Positions 8,281 to 16,300 of a DNA stretch of 33,906 nucleotides are shown in pieces. Positions within the stretch are counted from its first letter, which is position 1; each line of letters begins with the position of its first letter. The notes beneath the pieces are model-generated. The model saw only the letters and a program-made list of their open reading frames with translations. It made no database searches and was not told the DNA's origin. The stretch comes from JBIQLO01 sp044464175. Lineage in GTDB: Bacteria > Planctomycetota > Phycisphaerae > Tepidisphaerales > Tepidisphaeraceae. A program made the translations under genes and the position numbers. Location: contig JBIQLO010000011.1 in assembly GCA_044464175.1 (NCBI GenBank), forward strand, positions 1 through 33,906, written 5' to 3'.

Positions 8281-9050
8281 AAGCGAACAAAGGGTTCACG
8301 CTTGTCGAGCTGCTGGTCGTCATTGGGATCATCAGCGTTCTGATCGCAATGCTGCTGCCGGCGCTGAACAAGGCGCGCCAACAGGCGCAGGTGGTACAGT
8401 GCATGAGCAACATGCGGCAGATCGGAATGGGCATTCAGATGTACACTCAGCAGAACAAAGGCATGTTCCCGCCGCGCAAGCTGTCGGATCCCGGCTACAT
8501 CGCCGGCCACTGGCTGTGGATCAACCTGCTTCTGGACAGCCGCGTCATCGCAAGCGATATCACGCCTTCGAAAACCACACGCTACAGCAAGGTCTTCTAC
8601 TGTCCCGCCTTCATGGCCGGCAGTGCCCCGATTAACATGGCGGACCCGGATAACTTCCGGGTGGTCAACGGTCTGACTTCTTATTCCCTCAATTACGCCC
8701 TGGACGCGGATTACACGAACTGGGATGGCTCATCCGCCATTCGCCACGGGGTAAGAATCAGCCAAGTGCGCCAGCCTGCGGAGACAATTCTGGTGATCGA
8801 GGGGAACGTTAGTGGCAGCGGCAGCTATTATGTGCTTCCGTATTATTCCTCCGGCACCGGCCACGTCTGGGCTTGGCATCCCAAGGATCGATGCAATGTC
8901 CTGTGGGTGGATGGTCACGTCTCGACCGTCCAGGCCCCCGTGCAGGATGACTACAAAAACGATTACAAATCCTTCTATACTGCAAATGCTCTAGGCAGAA
9001 TTTTGAATCGAAGTTCGAAAATCGATCCGTGCTATTGGGATACCAATTAA
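8277..9050 (+). CDS. Type II secretion/type IV pilin-like pseudopilin with H-X-DG-like C-terminus
   Basis: The 257-residue protein begins with a textbook class III prepilin signal: a short basic leader, KGFTLVELL, predicted cleavage after Gly6, Phe as +1 and Glu at +5. A hydrophobic helix follows to about residue 30. The soluble region ends in HPKDRCNVLWVDGHVST (near 200-216), a variant of the H-X9-DG motif typical of planctomycete and lentisphaeral pseudopilins, here with ten residues between His and Asp. The N-terminal helix would anchor it in the inner membrane or place it in a pseudopilus. The start overlaps the lacI-type stop (ATGA), with AGGAG ten to fourteen bases upstream. The protein is one of a widely multiplied, functionally uncharacterised family. 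Its repeated association with regulators and glycan-active enzymes is known anecdotally, not mechanistically. The prepilin peptidase is not in the window; an FHA-GspE ATPase is at 19.3 kb. Confidence 0.9.
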   Translation: MKANKGFTLVELLVVIGIISVLIAMLLPALNKARQQAQVVQCMSNMRQIGMGIQMYTQQNKGMFPPRKLSDPGYIAGHWLWINLLLDSRVIASDITPSKTTRYSKVFYCPAFMAGSAPINMADPDNFRVVNGLTSYSLNYALDADYTNWDGSSAIRHGVRISQVRQPAETILVIEGNVSGSGSYYVLPYYSSGTGHVWAWHPKDRCNVLWVDGHVSTVQAPVQDDYKNDYKSFYTANALGRILNRSSKIDPCYWDTN

Positions 9051-9123
9051 GCCGCCAAAATCGTGTTGCCAACCCATTGATGCCGGTCAATGATCCGTCA
9101 CCACCATTCAAAGGAGATTCTCC

Positions 9124-11496
9124 ATGCGTCTGCTCCTGACCCTCGCAACCGTTCTATCCTTTACCGCCGCGGCGCGGGCCGCTGAAGTCAACATTGCCCA
9201 AGGCAAGTCTTACACGCTCAGCAAAAAACCCAACTATGCCCTGTGCACCGACGCCGGCGACAAGACGGATCTGACGGACGGCAAAAACTTCCGTTCGGAA
9301 GACAAGCAGATGTGGGTGCAGAAAGGGTGCGTCGGCTGGACGGGCGCCCGCCAGCCGGTTGCCATCACCGTTGACCTGGGGCAGGACCAGCCGATCGCCG
9401 GCGTCTCCTTCAGCACGGCCGCCGGCGGCGGCGGGGTCGGATTTCCCAGTTCCATCGCGGTGTCGGTCAGCACCGATGGAAAGACCTTTCACACCGTGGG
9501 CGACTTGATCGGCATGGAGGAATCGGCGCTTCCCACCTACGGGCGGGGAGCAGCCCATCTGCTGAAAACCACCCGTCTCCAGACCCACGGCCGCTATGTC
9601 CGTTTCAGCGCGATCGCCGCCACCGTCTTTCTTTTTTGCGATGAGGTGGAGGTGTATCGCGGAAAGGATGAGTGGCTCAAGCAGCCTTTGGACGGGCCGG
9701 TGCTGAGCGATGCCCAGTTGACCGATCCGCTGCGTCTGACGCAACTGGGCGTCCAGCGGCGGTTGAAAGCCGACTGGGCGATGGTGCGTTCGGCGGTGGA
9801 AAAGGAGGCTCCCGCCCAGGCAAAGGGCGGACTTTTGAAGGAACTGGATGCGTTGAAGGAGCCGATGCTGCAATCGCCCTACCCCCAGCGGCTGGAGGGG
9901 TTTCGGGCCATGGTTCCCGTGAACGACTGGGATGCGCGGATTCTGGCGGTGCGCGGCAAGCTCCTGGTCGCCAACGGCGCCAAGCCGCTGACGCTGTGGC
10001 ATTCCGCGCCGTATCAGCTTCTGGAACTGCTCCAGCCGATTCCTGCCGAATCGATGCCCGCGCTGGAAGTGAAGATGCTGGGCAATGAGCATCGGGCCGA
10101 GGCGTTCAATCTCACCAACGCCAGCGCTGAGGCCCGGGAGGTGTCGTTCACGATCGACGGCCTGCCGGACGGGGCGGTGCAGGTGTTTCAGGTGGAGACG
10201 GTGGACACGCGCGAAAACCGCCCCGTCGCCACCGCCCTGACGCCCCTGCAGGCGAGGTCCGGCCAGTACACCACGACCGTGCCGGCCGGCATGACGCGGC
10301 AGGTCTGGCTCTCCTTCGATTCCAAGAGCGTTCCCGCAGGGCAGTACTCGGGACAAATCCACCTGCCGGCGCTGGACCGCTCGATTCCCCTGAAGCTTTC
10401 GGTAGCTTCCGTTCGCCTGGCGGACGATACCCCGCTGGCGACGGCCATGTGGGACTACATCTCCACCAACATGTACGGCATCACGGAGCAGAACAAGGCC
10501 GCCGCCAGGGCGGACATGATCGCCCATGATGTCAATGTTGTCTGGAGCAGCCGCGCCTCCACGCCGTTGCCGGAGGCGAAGGATTTCGATGCCGACGGCA
10601 ATCTGAAGGGAAAGATCAACTACGACAAATGGGATGCGTTCGTCAAATTCTGGCCCGGCGCGCGGTATTACATGACCTTCGCCGCCTACCCGACGACGGC
10701 CAACACATTTGCCGGCATGAAGCTGGGCACGCCCAAATGCGACCGGGCGCTGGCGCAATGGGCCGCCGACTGGGCCAGGCACAACCGTGAATTGGGCCTC
10801 AAGCCCAAACAAGCGGCCATCTGTTTCATCGACGAGCCGGGCAATGAGGCCGCCTACACCGCCAGCTTCCATTTTATCAAGCCGTTCGGCGACGGTACGG
10901 AGGACATCCTCACCTTCAGCGACCCCGGCATTCACAATGTAAAACAGCTGGAACAGGCCCGCCCATTGCTCGAGGCGGTGGACATCATCGAGCCGACGCG
11001 TGCCCACTATGACCTGGCCGGGAAGAAAGTCCAGGAGGCCTATCGCCAGTTGCAAGCGCAAGGCAAGCAACTCTGGTTTTACATGTGCACCGGTCCCACG
11101 CGCCAGTTTGACCCGGCCTATTTCCGCCTGCAGCCCTGGCATTGCTTCGCGGCCGGCGCCACCGGCAGCGGGTTCTGGGCCTACGGCGACAACGGGAAGG
11201 CCGACAGCTGGAATCCCTACACCGCCGTCGGCGCGACCAGCTACACGCCGGTTTATCTCGGGCCCGATTCCGTGGCGTCCAGCAAGCACTGGGAGGCATT
11301 GCGCGAGGGGATCGAGGACTATGCCTACCTGTCGCTTCTGGCCCAGAAGGGCGCTGATGCCCGCCAGCTGGCGCGATCGACTCTCGAGCAGGTGGTGAAA
11401 CTGCACGGGATCTACTACTCCGCCAGCGCCTGGGGCAATCCATCGCTCCAGGCGGAGGCGGCGCGGTTGAAGGTCCTGAGCCAACTGGCCCAGTAG
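9124..11496 (+). CDS. Exported discoidin-like/DUF4091 protein, putative glycan-active enzyme
   Basis: The 790-residue protein has an N-terminal signal peptide (MRLLLTLATVLSFTAAARA, cleavage near residue 19-20). A beta-sandwich of F5/8 type C (discoidin) character follows at about 22-180: ITVDLGQDQPIAGVSFST, VSVSTDGKTF, GRYVRFSAIA. The middle region has NPCBM-associated or Ig-like strands, and the C-terminal half resembles a TIM-barrel fold ending in a DUF4091 block (FWAYGDNGKADSWNPY, then EALREGIEDYAYL near 724-736). DUF4091 commonly caps putative glycoside hydrolases. No assigned catalytic pair can be named with confidence; CFIDEPGNE near 570 is a candidate acidic motif. AAGGAG lies about 7 bases before the ATG. 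It is 73 bp after the pseudopilin and probably in the same unit as the LacI-type regulator. Export to the periplasm or cell surface is inferred from the signal peptide. Confidence 0.8.
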   Translation: MRLLLTLATVLSFTAAARAAEVNIAQGKSYTLSKKPNYALCTDAGDKTDLTDGKNFRSEDKQMWVQKGCVGWTGARQPVAITVDLGQDQPIAGVSFSTAAGGGGVGFPSSIAVSVSTDGKTFHTVGDLIGMEESALPTYGRGAAHLLKTTRLQTHGRYVRFSAIAATVFLFCDEVEVYRGKDEWLKQPLDGPVLSDAQLTDPLRLTQLGVQRRLKADWAMVRSAVEKEAPAQAKGGLLKELDALKEPMLQSPYPQRLEGFRAMVPVNDWDARILAVRGKLLVANGAKPLTLWHSAPYQLLELLQPIPAESMPALEVKMLGNEHRAEAFNLTNASAEAREVSFTIDGLPDGAVQVFQVETVDTRENRPVATALTPLQARSGQYTTTVPAGMTRQVWLSFDSKSVPAGQYSGQIHLPALDRSIPLKLSVASVRLADDTPLATAMWDYISTNMYGITEQNKAAARADMIAHDVNVVWSSRASTPLPEAKDFDADGNLKGKINYDKWDAFVKFWPGARYYMTFAAYPTTANTFAGMKLGTPKCDRALAQWAADWARHNRELGLKPKQAAICFIDEPGNEAAYTASFHFIKPFGDGTEDILTFSDPGIHNVKQLEQARPLLEAVDIIEPTRAHYDLAGKKVQEAYRQLQAQGKQLWFYMCTGPTRQFDPAYFRLQPWHCFAAGATGSGFWAYGDNGKADSWNPYTAVGATSYTPVYLGPDSVASSKHWEALREGIEDYAYLSLLAQKGADARQLARSTLEQVVKLHGIYYSASAWGNPSLQAEAARLKVLSQLAQ

Positions 11497-11529
11497 TTCG
11501 GGCAACCTGCAGGCGGACGCGGTGCGCCA

Positions 11530-11559
11530 TTGCGAAGGGGCTTGGGACGGGACTATAAT
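11530..11559 (+). promoter_or_regulatory. Candidate sigma-70 promoter of the peroxidase gene
   Basis: A perfect TATAAT box is at 11554-11559. TTGCGA (four of six matches to TTGACA) lies at 11530-11535 with an 18-bp spacer. The downstream leader contains a GGCCC/GGGCC inverted pair before the AAGGAG ribosome site at 11615-11620. Confidence 0.45.
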
Positions 11560-11627
11560 TCGGCATACCCCGCCGGATCGACGCCGCGGCGGCCCACCGT
11601 CGGCGGGCCCTTTCAAGGAGATGTCAC

Positions 11628-12239
11628 ATGCGAGTGGGAACCCTCTTATTGTCGGCCGCGCTGGCCGCTGTCCCCGTGGCCCCGGCCGCGCTGGCGGGGG
11701 AGGCCCCGGCCACGCAGCCCGCGGCCCCGGCCCACCCTCAATCCGCCCTGGATTTCACCGTGAAGACGATTGACGGAAAGGATGTGAGCCTGGACCAGTA
11801 TCGCGGGCACGTGCTGCTGATCGTCAATGTCGCCAGCAAGTGCGGCAACACTCCCCAATATGCGGGGCTGGAAAAAATGTACAAGCAGTACAAGGACCAG
11901 GGGCTGGTCATCCTCGGCTTCCCCGCCAACAACTTCGGCCACCAGGAGCCGGGCACCAACGCCCAGATCAAGGAATTCTGCGAATCCACTTACAATGTGG
12001 ATTTCCCCATGTTTTCCAAGATCAGCGTCAAAGGGGAGGACATGGCCCCGCTTTATCGATATTTGACGCAGCAAAAGACCGCGCCCAAGCCGGCGGGGGA
12101 TGTCAGCTGGAATTTCGAGAAGTTTCTGATCGGGCGGGACGGGCAGGTGGTGGCCCGCTTCACCCCCAAGACCAAGCCGGACAACCCGCAGCTTGTGTCG
12201 GCGGTCAAGACGGCGCTGGAGAGCACCGCCCAACGCTGA
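11628..12239 (+). CDS. Exported glutathione peroxidase-family (thioredoxin-type) peroxidase
   Basis: The 203-residue protein has an N-terminal hydrophobic signal (cleavage likely after ALA near residue 23) and an Ala/Pro-rich linker. A complete GPx fold follows. The peroxidatic Cys is C72 in NVASKCGNTPQY, the resolving Cys C118 in EFCESTYNV matches the yeast Gpx3 position, and WNFEKFLI begins at 161. The family reduces hydroperoxides; with a Cys at the resolving position the usual reductant is thioredoxin rather than glutathione. Two deviations are visible in FPANNFGHQEPG: Ala100 replaces the common Cys, and Asn102 stands where the catalytic-tetrad Gln normally sits. Function is probably kept because Cys72, Trp161 and Asn162 remain. 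AAGGAG lies 7 bases before ATG. Location in the periplasm is inferred from the signal peptide. The gene is transcribed on its own and converges on the repeat protein gene. Confidence 0.92.
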   Translation: MRVGTLLLSAALAAVPVAPAALAGEAPATQPAAPAHPQSALDFTVKTIDGKDVSLDQYRGHVLLIVNVASKCGNTPQYAGLEKMYKQYKDQGLVILGFPANNFGHQEPGTNAQIKEFCESTYNVDFPMFSKISVKGEDMAPLYRYLTQQKTAPKPAGDVSWNFEKFLIGRDGQVVARFTPKTKPDNPQLVSAVKTALESTAQR

Positions 12240-12269
12240 AGGCGGCGGGCGGCATGACGAAGGTGACGC

Positions 12270-13352
12270 TCAGTCCCCCGGTCCCTTGCCGTTGAAGACC
12301 GGCAGGTAGCGGTTGGGCATCTGCAGCACGATCAGCGCCATGGCCGTGCAGTATTCCTGGCTGATTTCGCCGGTCCAGGAACCGTCCGGCTGCTGGCGCC
12401 CGCACAGTTCATCGCGGATCAGCGGATACCACATTTTCCAGTAATCGCCCCCCGCCAGGAACATTGCCTGGGCGGCGTAGTATTGGCCGTAAAAGTAGTG
12501 GCTCAGCGTCACGCCGCGCCCGGGGCGGAAGCGGGCAATGTAGTGCAGCCCGCGCGTGATGGCGTCGCCCTGGAAAATGCCGGAATAGTAGAGGGCATCC
12601 ACGCCGGCCGCCGAGCGCTCAAAAGCGCTGCCCCCCCCGCCGGGATTGGCCATGTAGCTGAAGCCCCCATCCGTGTTCTGGCAGCGCTGCACATAGGCGA
12701 TCGCCTTGTCGATCACCTGCTTGTCCACGTGAATGCCGGCATCCCGGGCCGAGCGCAGGGCCATGATCTGGGCAATGGTGACGGAAATGTCGGCATCATC
12801 CGCCACCGGCTGATAGCGCCATCCCCCCTCCTTGTTCTGCGTCCGTTCGATCAGGCGCACCGCCCGCTGGAGCTTTTCCTTCACGATGTCGTTTAGCTCC
12901 CCGCTCATGCCGTCGGCCTCGCCCAGAAAGAGGGTGGCAAAACCGTGGGAGTACATCACCGCGTGCATGGAATCGGGCGACAGCAGCCCCGACTCCTGGG
13001 CGCTGCCGGTGATGAAAAGGACGGTCTTGCGCACCACCTCCCCGTACTTGCCCCGCCCCGGCATGTTTCCGGCCGACATGAATGCCAGCCCGCTCAACGC
13101 CGTGACGGCCGACTGGGCGCCATAGGTGGTGTCGGCCGCACCGAAACTCCCGTCGGCATTCTGATGGGCCGCCAGCCACGCCAGCCCTTTTTCCACCGCC
13201 TGTCGCTGGCGGTCGTTGATCTCTTCACCCGTCACCTGATTGGCGTGCGGCGCCAGGGCGGCAGCTTGTGCCGCCAATGGAAAAAGGAGCAATAATGCAC
13301 CCGCCAGCCGCTTTACCTTTTCCATTTTCCCTTTTCCATTTTCCATCATCAT
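12270..13352 (-). CDS. Prenyltransferase/squalene-oxidase-repeat (alpha/alpha toroid) exported protein
   Basis: The 360-residue protein starts at a run of three ATG codons (13352 is the outermost), followed by a signal peptide whose hydrophobic core LAGALLLLFPLAAQA ends near residue 30. The body contains repeated QW-like motifs of terpene cyclase/prenyltransferase toroids: QNADGSFG (64-71), QNKEGGWRY (172-180), QNTDGGFSY (225-233) and QQPDGSW (320-326). The DxDD catalytic motif of squalene cyclases is not evident, although DDAD occurs near 185. This makes it a structural or binding relative, not a proven cyclase. Such proteins recur in planctomycetes near DUF4175-type proteins; the role is unknown. 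The start codon overlaps the DUF4175 stop (ATGA), with AAGGAGG just upstream, so translation is probably coupled. The first codons (MENGKGKMEK) come from a 7-bp repeat array. Confidence 0.85.
   Translation of the reverse strand: MMMENGKGKMEKVKRLAGALLLLFPLAAQAAALAPHANQVTGEEINDRQRQAVEKGLAWLAAHQNADGSFGAADTTYGAQSAVTALSGLAFMSAGNMPGRGKYGEVVRKTVLFITGSAQESGLLSPDSMHAVMYSHGFATLFLGEADGMSGELNDIVKEKLQRAVRLIERTQNKEGGWRYQPVADDADISVTIAQIMALRSARDAGIHVDKQVIDKAIAYVQRCQNTDGGFSYMANPGGGGSAFERSAAGVDALYYSGIFQGDAITRGLHYIARFRPGRGVTLSHYFYGQYYAAQAMFLAGGDYWKMWYPLIRDELCGRQQPDGSWTGEISQEYCTAMALIVLQMPNRYLPVFNGKGPGD
13318..13345. repeat. Heptad array TTTTCC[A/C], four units
   Basis: Four consecutive 7-bp units read TTTTCCA, TTTTCCC, TTTTCCA, TTTTCCA on the plus strand. 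Degenerate units flank them, and a similar purine-rich stretch at 13276-13290 is partly complementary. On the minus strand the array encodes the first residues of the toroid protein. Confidence 0.8.
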
Positions 13353-16300
13353 TCCCCCTCCTTCGTCGCCAGCGAGCGGTAGTAATCCTCTACCAACTTC
13401 TGGTACTTCTGGATGACCGTCTCACCCGCGCTGTCGATGACCGCCGCCCGCGTGCGCGGGGAAATACCTCCCCACTCGCGCATCGTTTGACGGATGTCCT
13501 GATTCGGATGAGCGCCCGATTCGCCGCTGCCGGGACCCAGCGTGGAGGCCTTGGCCGCCGTCGTGCCGCCCTGGGCGGCCTGTCCCTTCTGCCCGCCGGC
13601 CTGCTGATTGTCCGGCTGTCCCTGCTGCTGGTCCGGAGGTTTCTGCTGCTGCTGCGCCTGGGCGTTGTTCTTCTGGCTGTTGGAGGAATTCTTCGCCATC
13701 TGCTGCCGCGACTGATCGATCAGCTGGTCCAGGTCTTTGAGGATGTTCTTCTGCACCGTCTGGGTCACTTGCCCGGGATCGTGGTTCAGCGCCAGCCGCT
13801 GGTGCGATCGCCCCATGCGCTCGCCCAGCCGGTGAATCCCCTCCCCAGCGCCTTTGGCGCCCTCCGGCTTGCTGCCCAGCAATTCCTGCTCCAGCCCACC
13901 GGCATCGCCCATCTCCTCCGGCAGGACGTTCCGGTTCGGCGGCTCCTGGCCCAGGGCAACCTTGCCGCCCGACGCCTTCTGCAGCAGCGTGTCCAACAGC
14001 CCGCGCAGGGCCTTTTGCCGCTGGCCGATCTCGGCCAGATGCGCATCATCCTTGCCCCCGGCCGCATCCGCCGATTGTGTCTGTCCGTTCACCTGCTGCT
14101 GCAGCGCCTTGAGCAGGCGCAATTCCGTCTCGGGGGGGAGTTGCGGCTTTTGCGAGCCTCCTCCGCCGCCGCCACCCCCGCCACCGTCGGCCTGGCGCTG
14201 CTCGAATTCGCTGGTGCGCGGCTCAACGGCCAGATTCTTGATCATGTCATCCAGCAGCGCGACGATCCGCTGCTGGCGAAGTTGCGTTTGACGTCCGGCC
14301 TCCGGCTTGCCCAAATCGGCCGTGGAGCGGTCCATCGCCCGGGCGATGTCCTGGTTGGCCCACAGAAAAACGATGCTGTCCAGTGCAGTCAGGTCGTTGT
14401 CCAGTTGGCCCACGCGCCCGGCCAGCTTCTTCTGCGTGCCGGCCAACTGCCGCAGCCGAAGGATGTCGGCCCGGTTAAGCTCCGGGGCCTTATCCCCCTT
14501 GGGCGCGATGGACGCCACCTGCCCATTCAATTCCTTCTGCTCATCCCGAATCTTCTCGTATGCCTGGCGGATCGAATCTCGCTTCTTGCTGGCCAGTTGC
14601 TGATTAAGCTCCTCCTGGCGCCGCTCGATCTGTTTGAGCGCATCCTGCAGAGAAGCCAGCGCCCCGGTCTGCTCCGGATCGTATGCCTGAGCGAGCTTCT
14701 GTTCGCCCAGGGCGGCCGATGCCCGTTCCATCTCCCCCGCCGCCTGTATCAGGAGGCCCGTAGTCGCCACCCCGTCGCTTCCGCCGGCCGACTGGGCGAT
14801 GTCCCGCGTGTTTCGCTCCGTCAGCGCTTGCGACGCCTTTAATTGATCCAGCGTCGGGCGCTCGACCGGTTCCTTCGGCGCGGGATTGCCCGGCCGCCCG
14901 GCCTCCTGACGCAAGTCGGCCAGGGCCTTGTCCCCGACCTTCTTCACCGCCGCCTCCCCCTGCAATTGGAGATTGTCCAGGTTGTGCCCCGCCTGCCGCC
15001 GCACCAGATGCTCCACCTGCTTCTTTAAATCGGCCTGGTGCCGGGCCAATTCCTCCATCTTATGCCGCTGCGCTTCCTGCAAATCCCCCAGGATCATCTG
15101 CAACCCCAGTTCCGCCTGCCGCTGGGCCGCCTGCGCCTCGGACTGGCGGTTTTCCTCCGCCGATTTGGCCGCCTGACGCTGGCTGGGGACCACCTGCTGC
15201 TGCTGGGCGGTCTGCGCCGCCTTGCGCATCGCGCCGGCCGAGGTGGAGTCCGAATGCTCCAACTGGTCGGCCGTCTTCTGCATCTTCTTCATCGCCTGGT
15301 CGGACTGCCCCGCAAGCGCCTCCTGGTCGCGGCTGAGTTTTTCCATCAGGGCCCGGTCCTGGTCGCTCATCTGCTCCAGCGTCTTGCCCAGGTTGCGCCG
15401 GCCCACCTCCCCCATCTGCCGGCTCAATTCTCGCTGCTTCTCCAAAAGCCGCGCCACCGCCTCCATGCTCTGCCGCAGGCTCCCCACTTCCTTGAGCCGG
15501 TCCAGCGCCTTGCCCAACTGGTCAAATGCCGCCTGCTGGCTTCCCTGCGCCCCCTTCATTGCCGCCTGACGGGAAGCCGCATCCGACTGCTGCGCCGCCT
15601 CCCCCAGCCGCCCCGCCGCCGCCTTCATCGAATTCTGCGTCGCCTGCTTTAAAAGCGCGGACACATCCCCCGCCATGCCCTCCAGTTCCCGGGCGGCATC
15701 CCCCAACTGGTTTTCCCTCATGCGCTGGTTGATGTCATTGACGCGATCCACCAACTGCCGCCCGGCCGACGCAGCGGCGGTCTGCTGATTCATCAGCCGC
15801 TGCAGTGCCGCCTGATCCGCCTTGCTCAGCTCCTTCTTGTCCGCCATTTGCCTGGCCAGATTTGCCGTCTCCAGCTGCGTCCGCTGCTGGCTGTCCCGCA
15901 CGCCCGTGATCTGCTCGGCCAGCGCGCGAAATTCATCCAGCACCCGATTGACCATCTCCTCATCGCTGACGATGGTCAGGCGCAGTTTTCCACTGTTGAC
16001 CGCCCGATGCGCCACCATGCCCGGCTGATCGGGCGAGGCCACCTGATCCTCCGTCACCGGCTTGCCCGGCAGCAGGAAGTTGTCGCGCACTTGGAGGTAA
16101 TACTCCAGCACATCCCCCGCCTTGAGCGTGTTTTCCCCGCCCGTCGAGGATAACAACCACTGCTGGTTAATGCGGTACCGCCGCCGGTCCGGCGATGCCT
16201 CCAGCGGGTTGAAAACCACCCCCTTCACCGCCTGCCCTCCGCGCACCAGCGGCACCTCCCAGTGGTATTTCTCCTTCCCCACCCGGTCCACCATCAGCGT

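Noticed and set aside
9000..9040. Heptad-like AT-rich repeat at the end of the pseudopilin gene
   Set aside because: Only two weak similar units (TTTTGAATCG, TTCGAAAATCG) are seen, which is not enough to call an array.
9154..11616. 820-codon minus-strand open frame opposite the DUF4091 gene
   Set aside because: It has Arg/Gly/His-rich composition and no domain signal. The plus strand has a signal peptide, a ribosome site and recognisable domains.
13268..14842. 524-codon plus-strand frame opposite the DUF4175-like gene
   Set aside because: It is Leu/Arg-rich and is the antisense of a Gln-rich coiled coil; no independent start signals or motifs.
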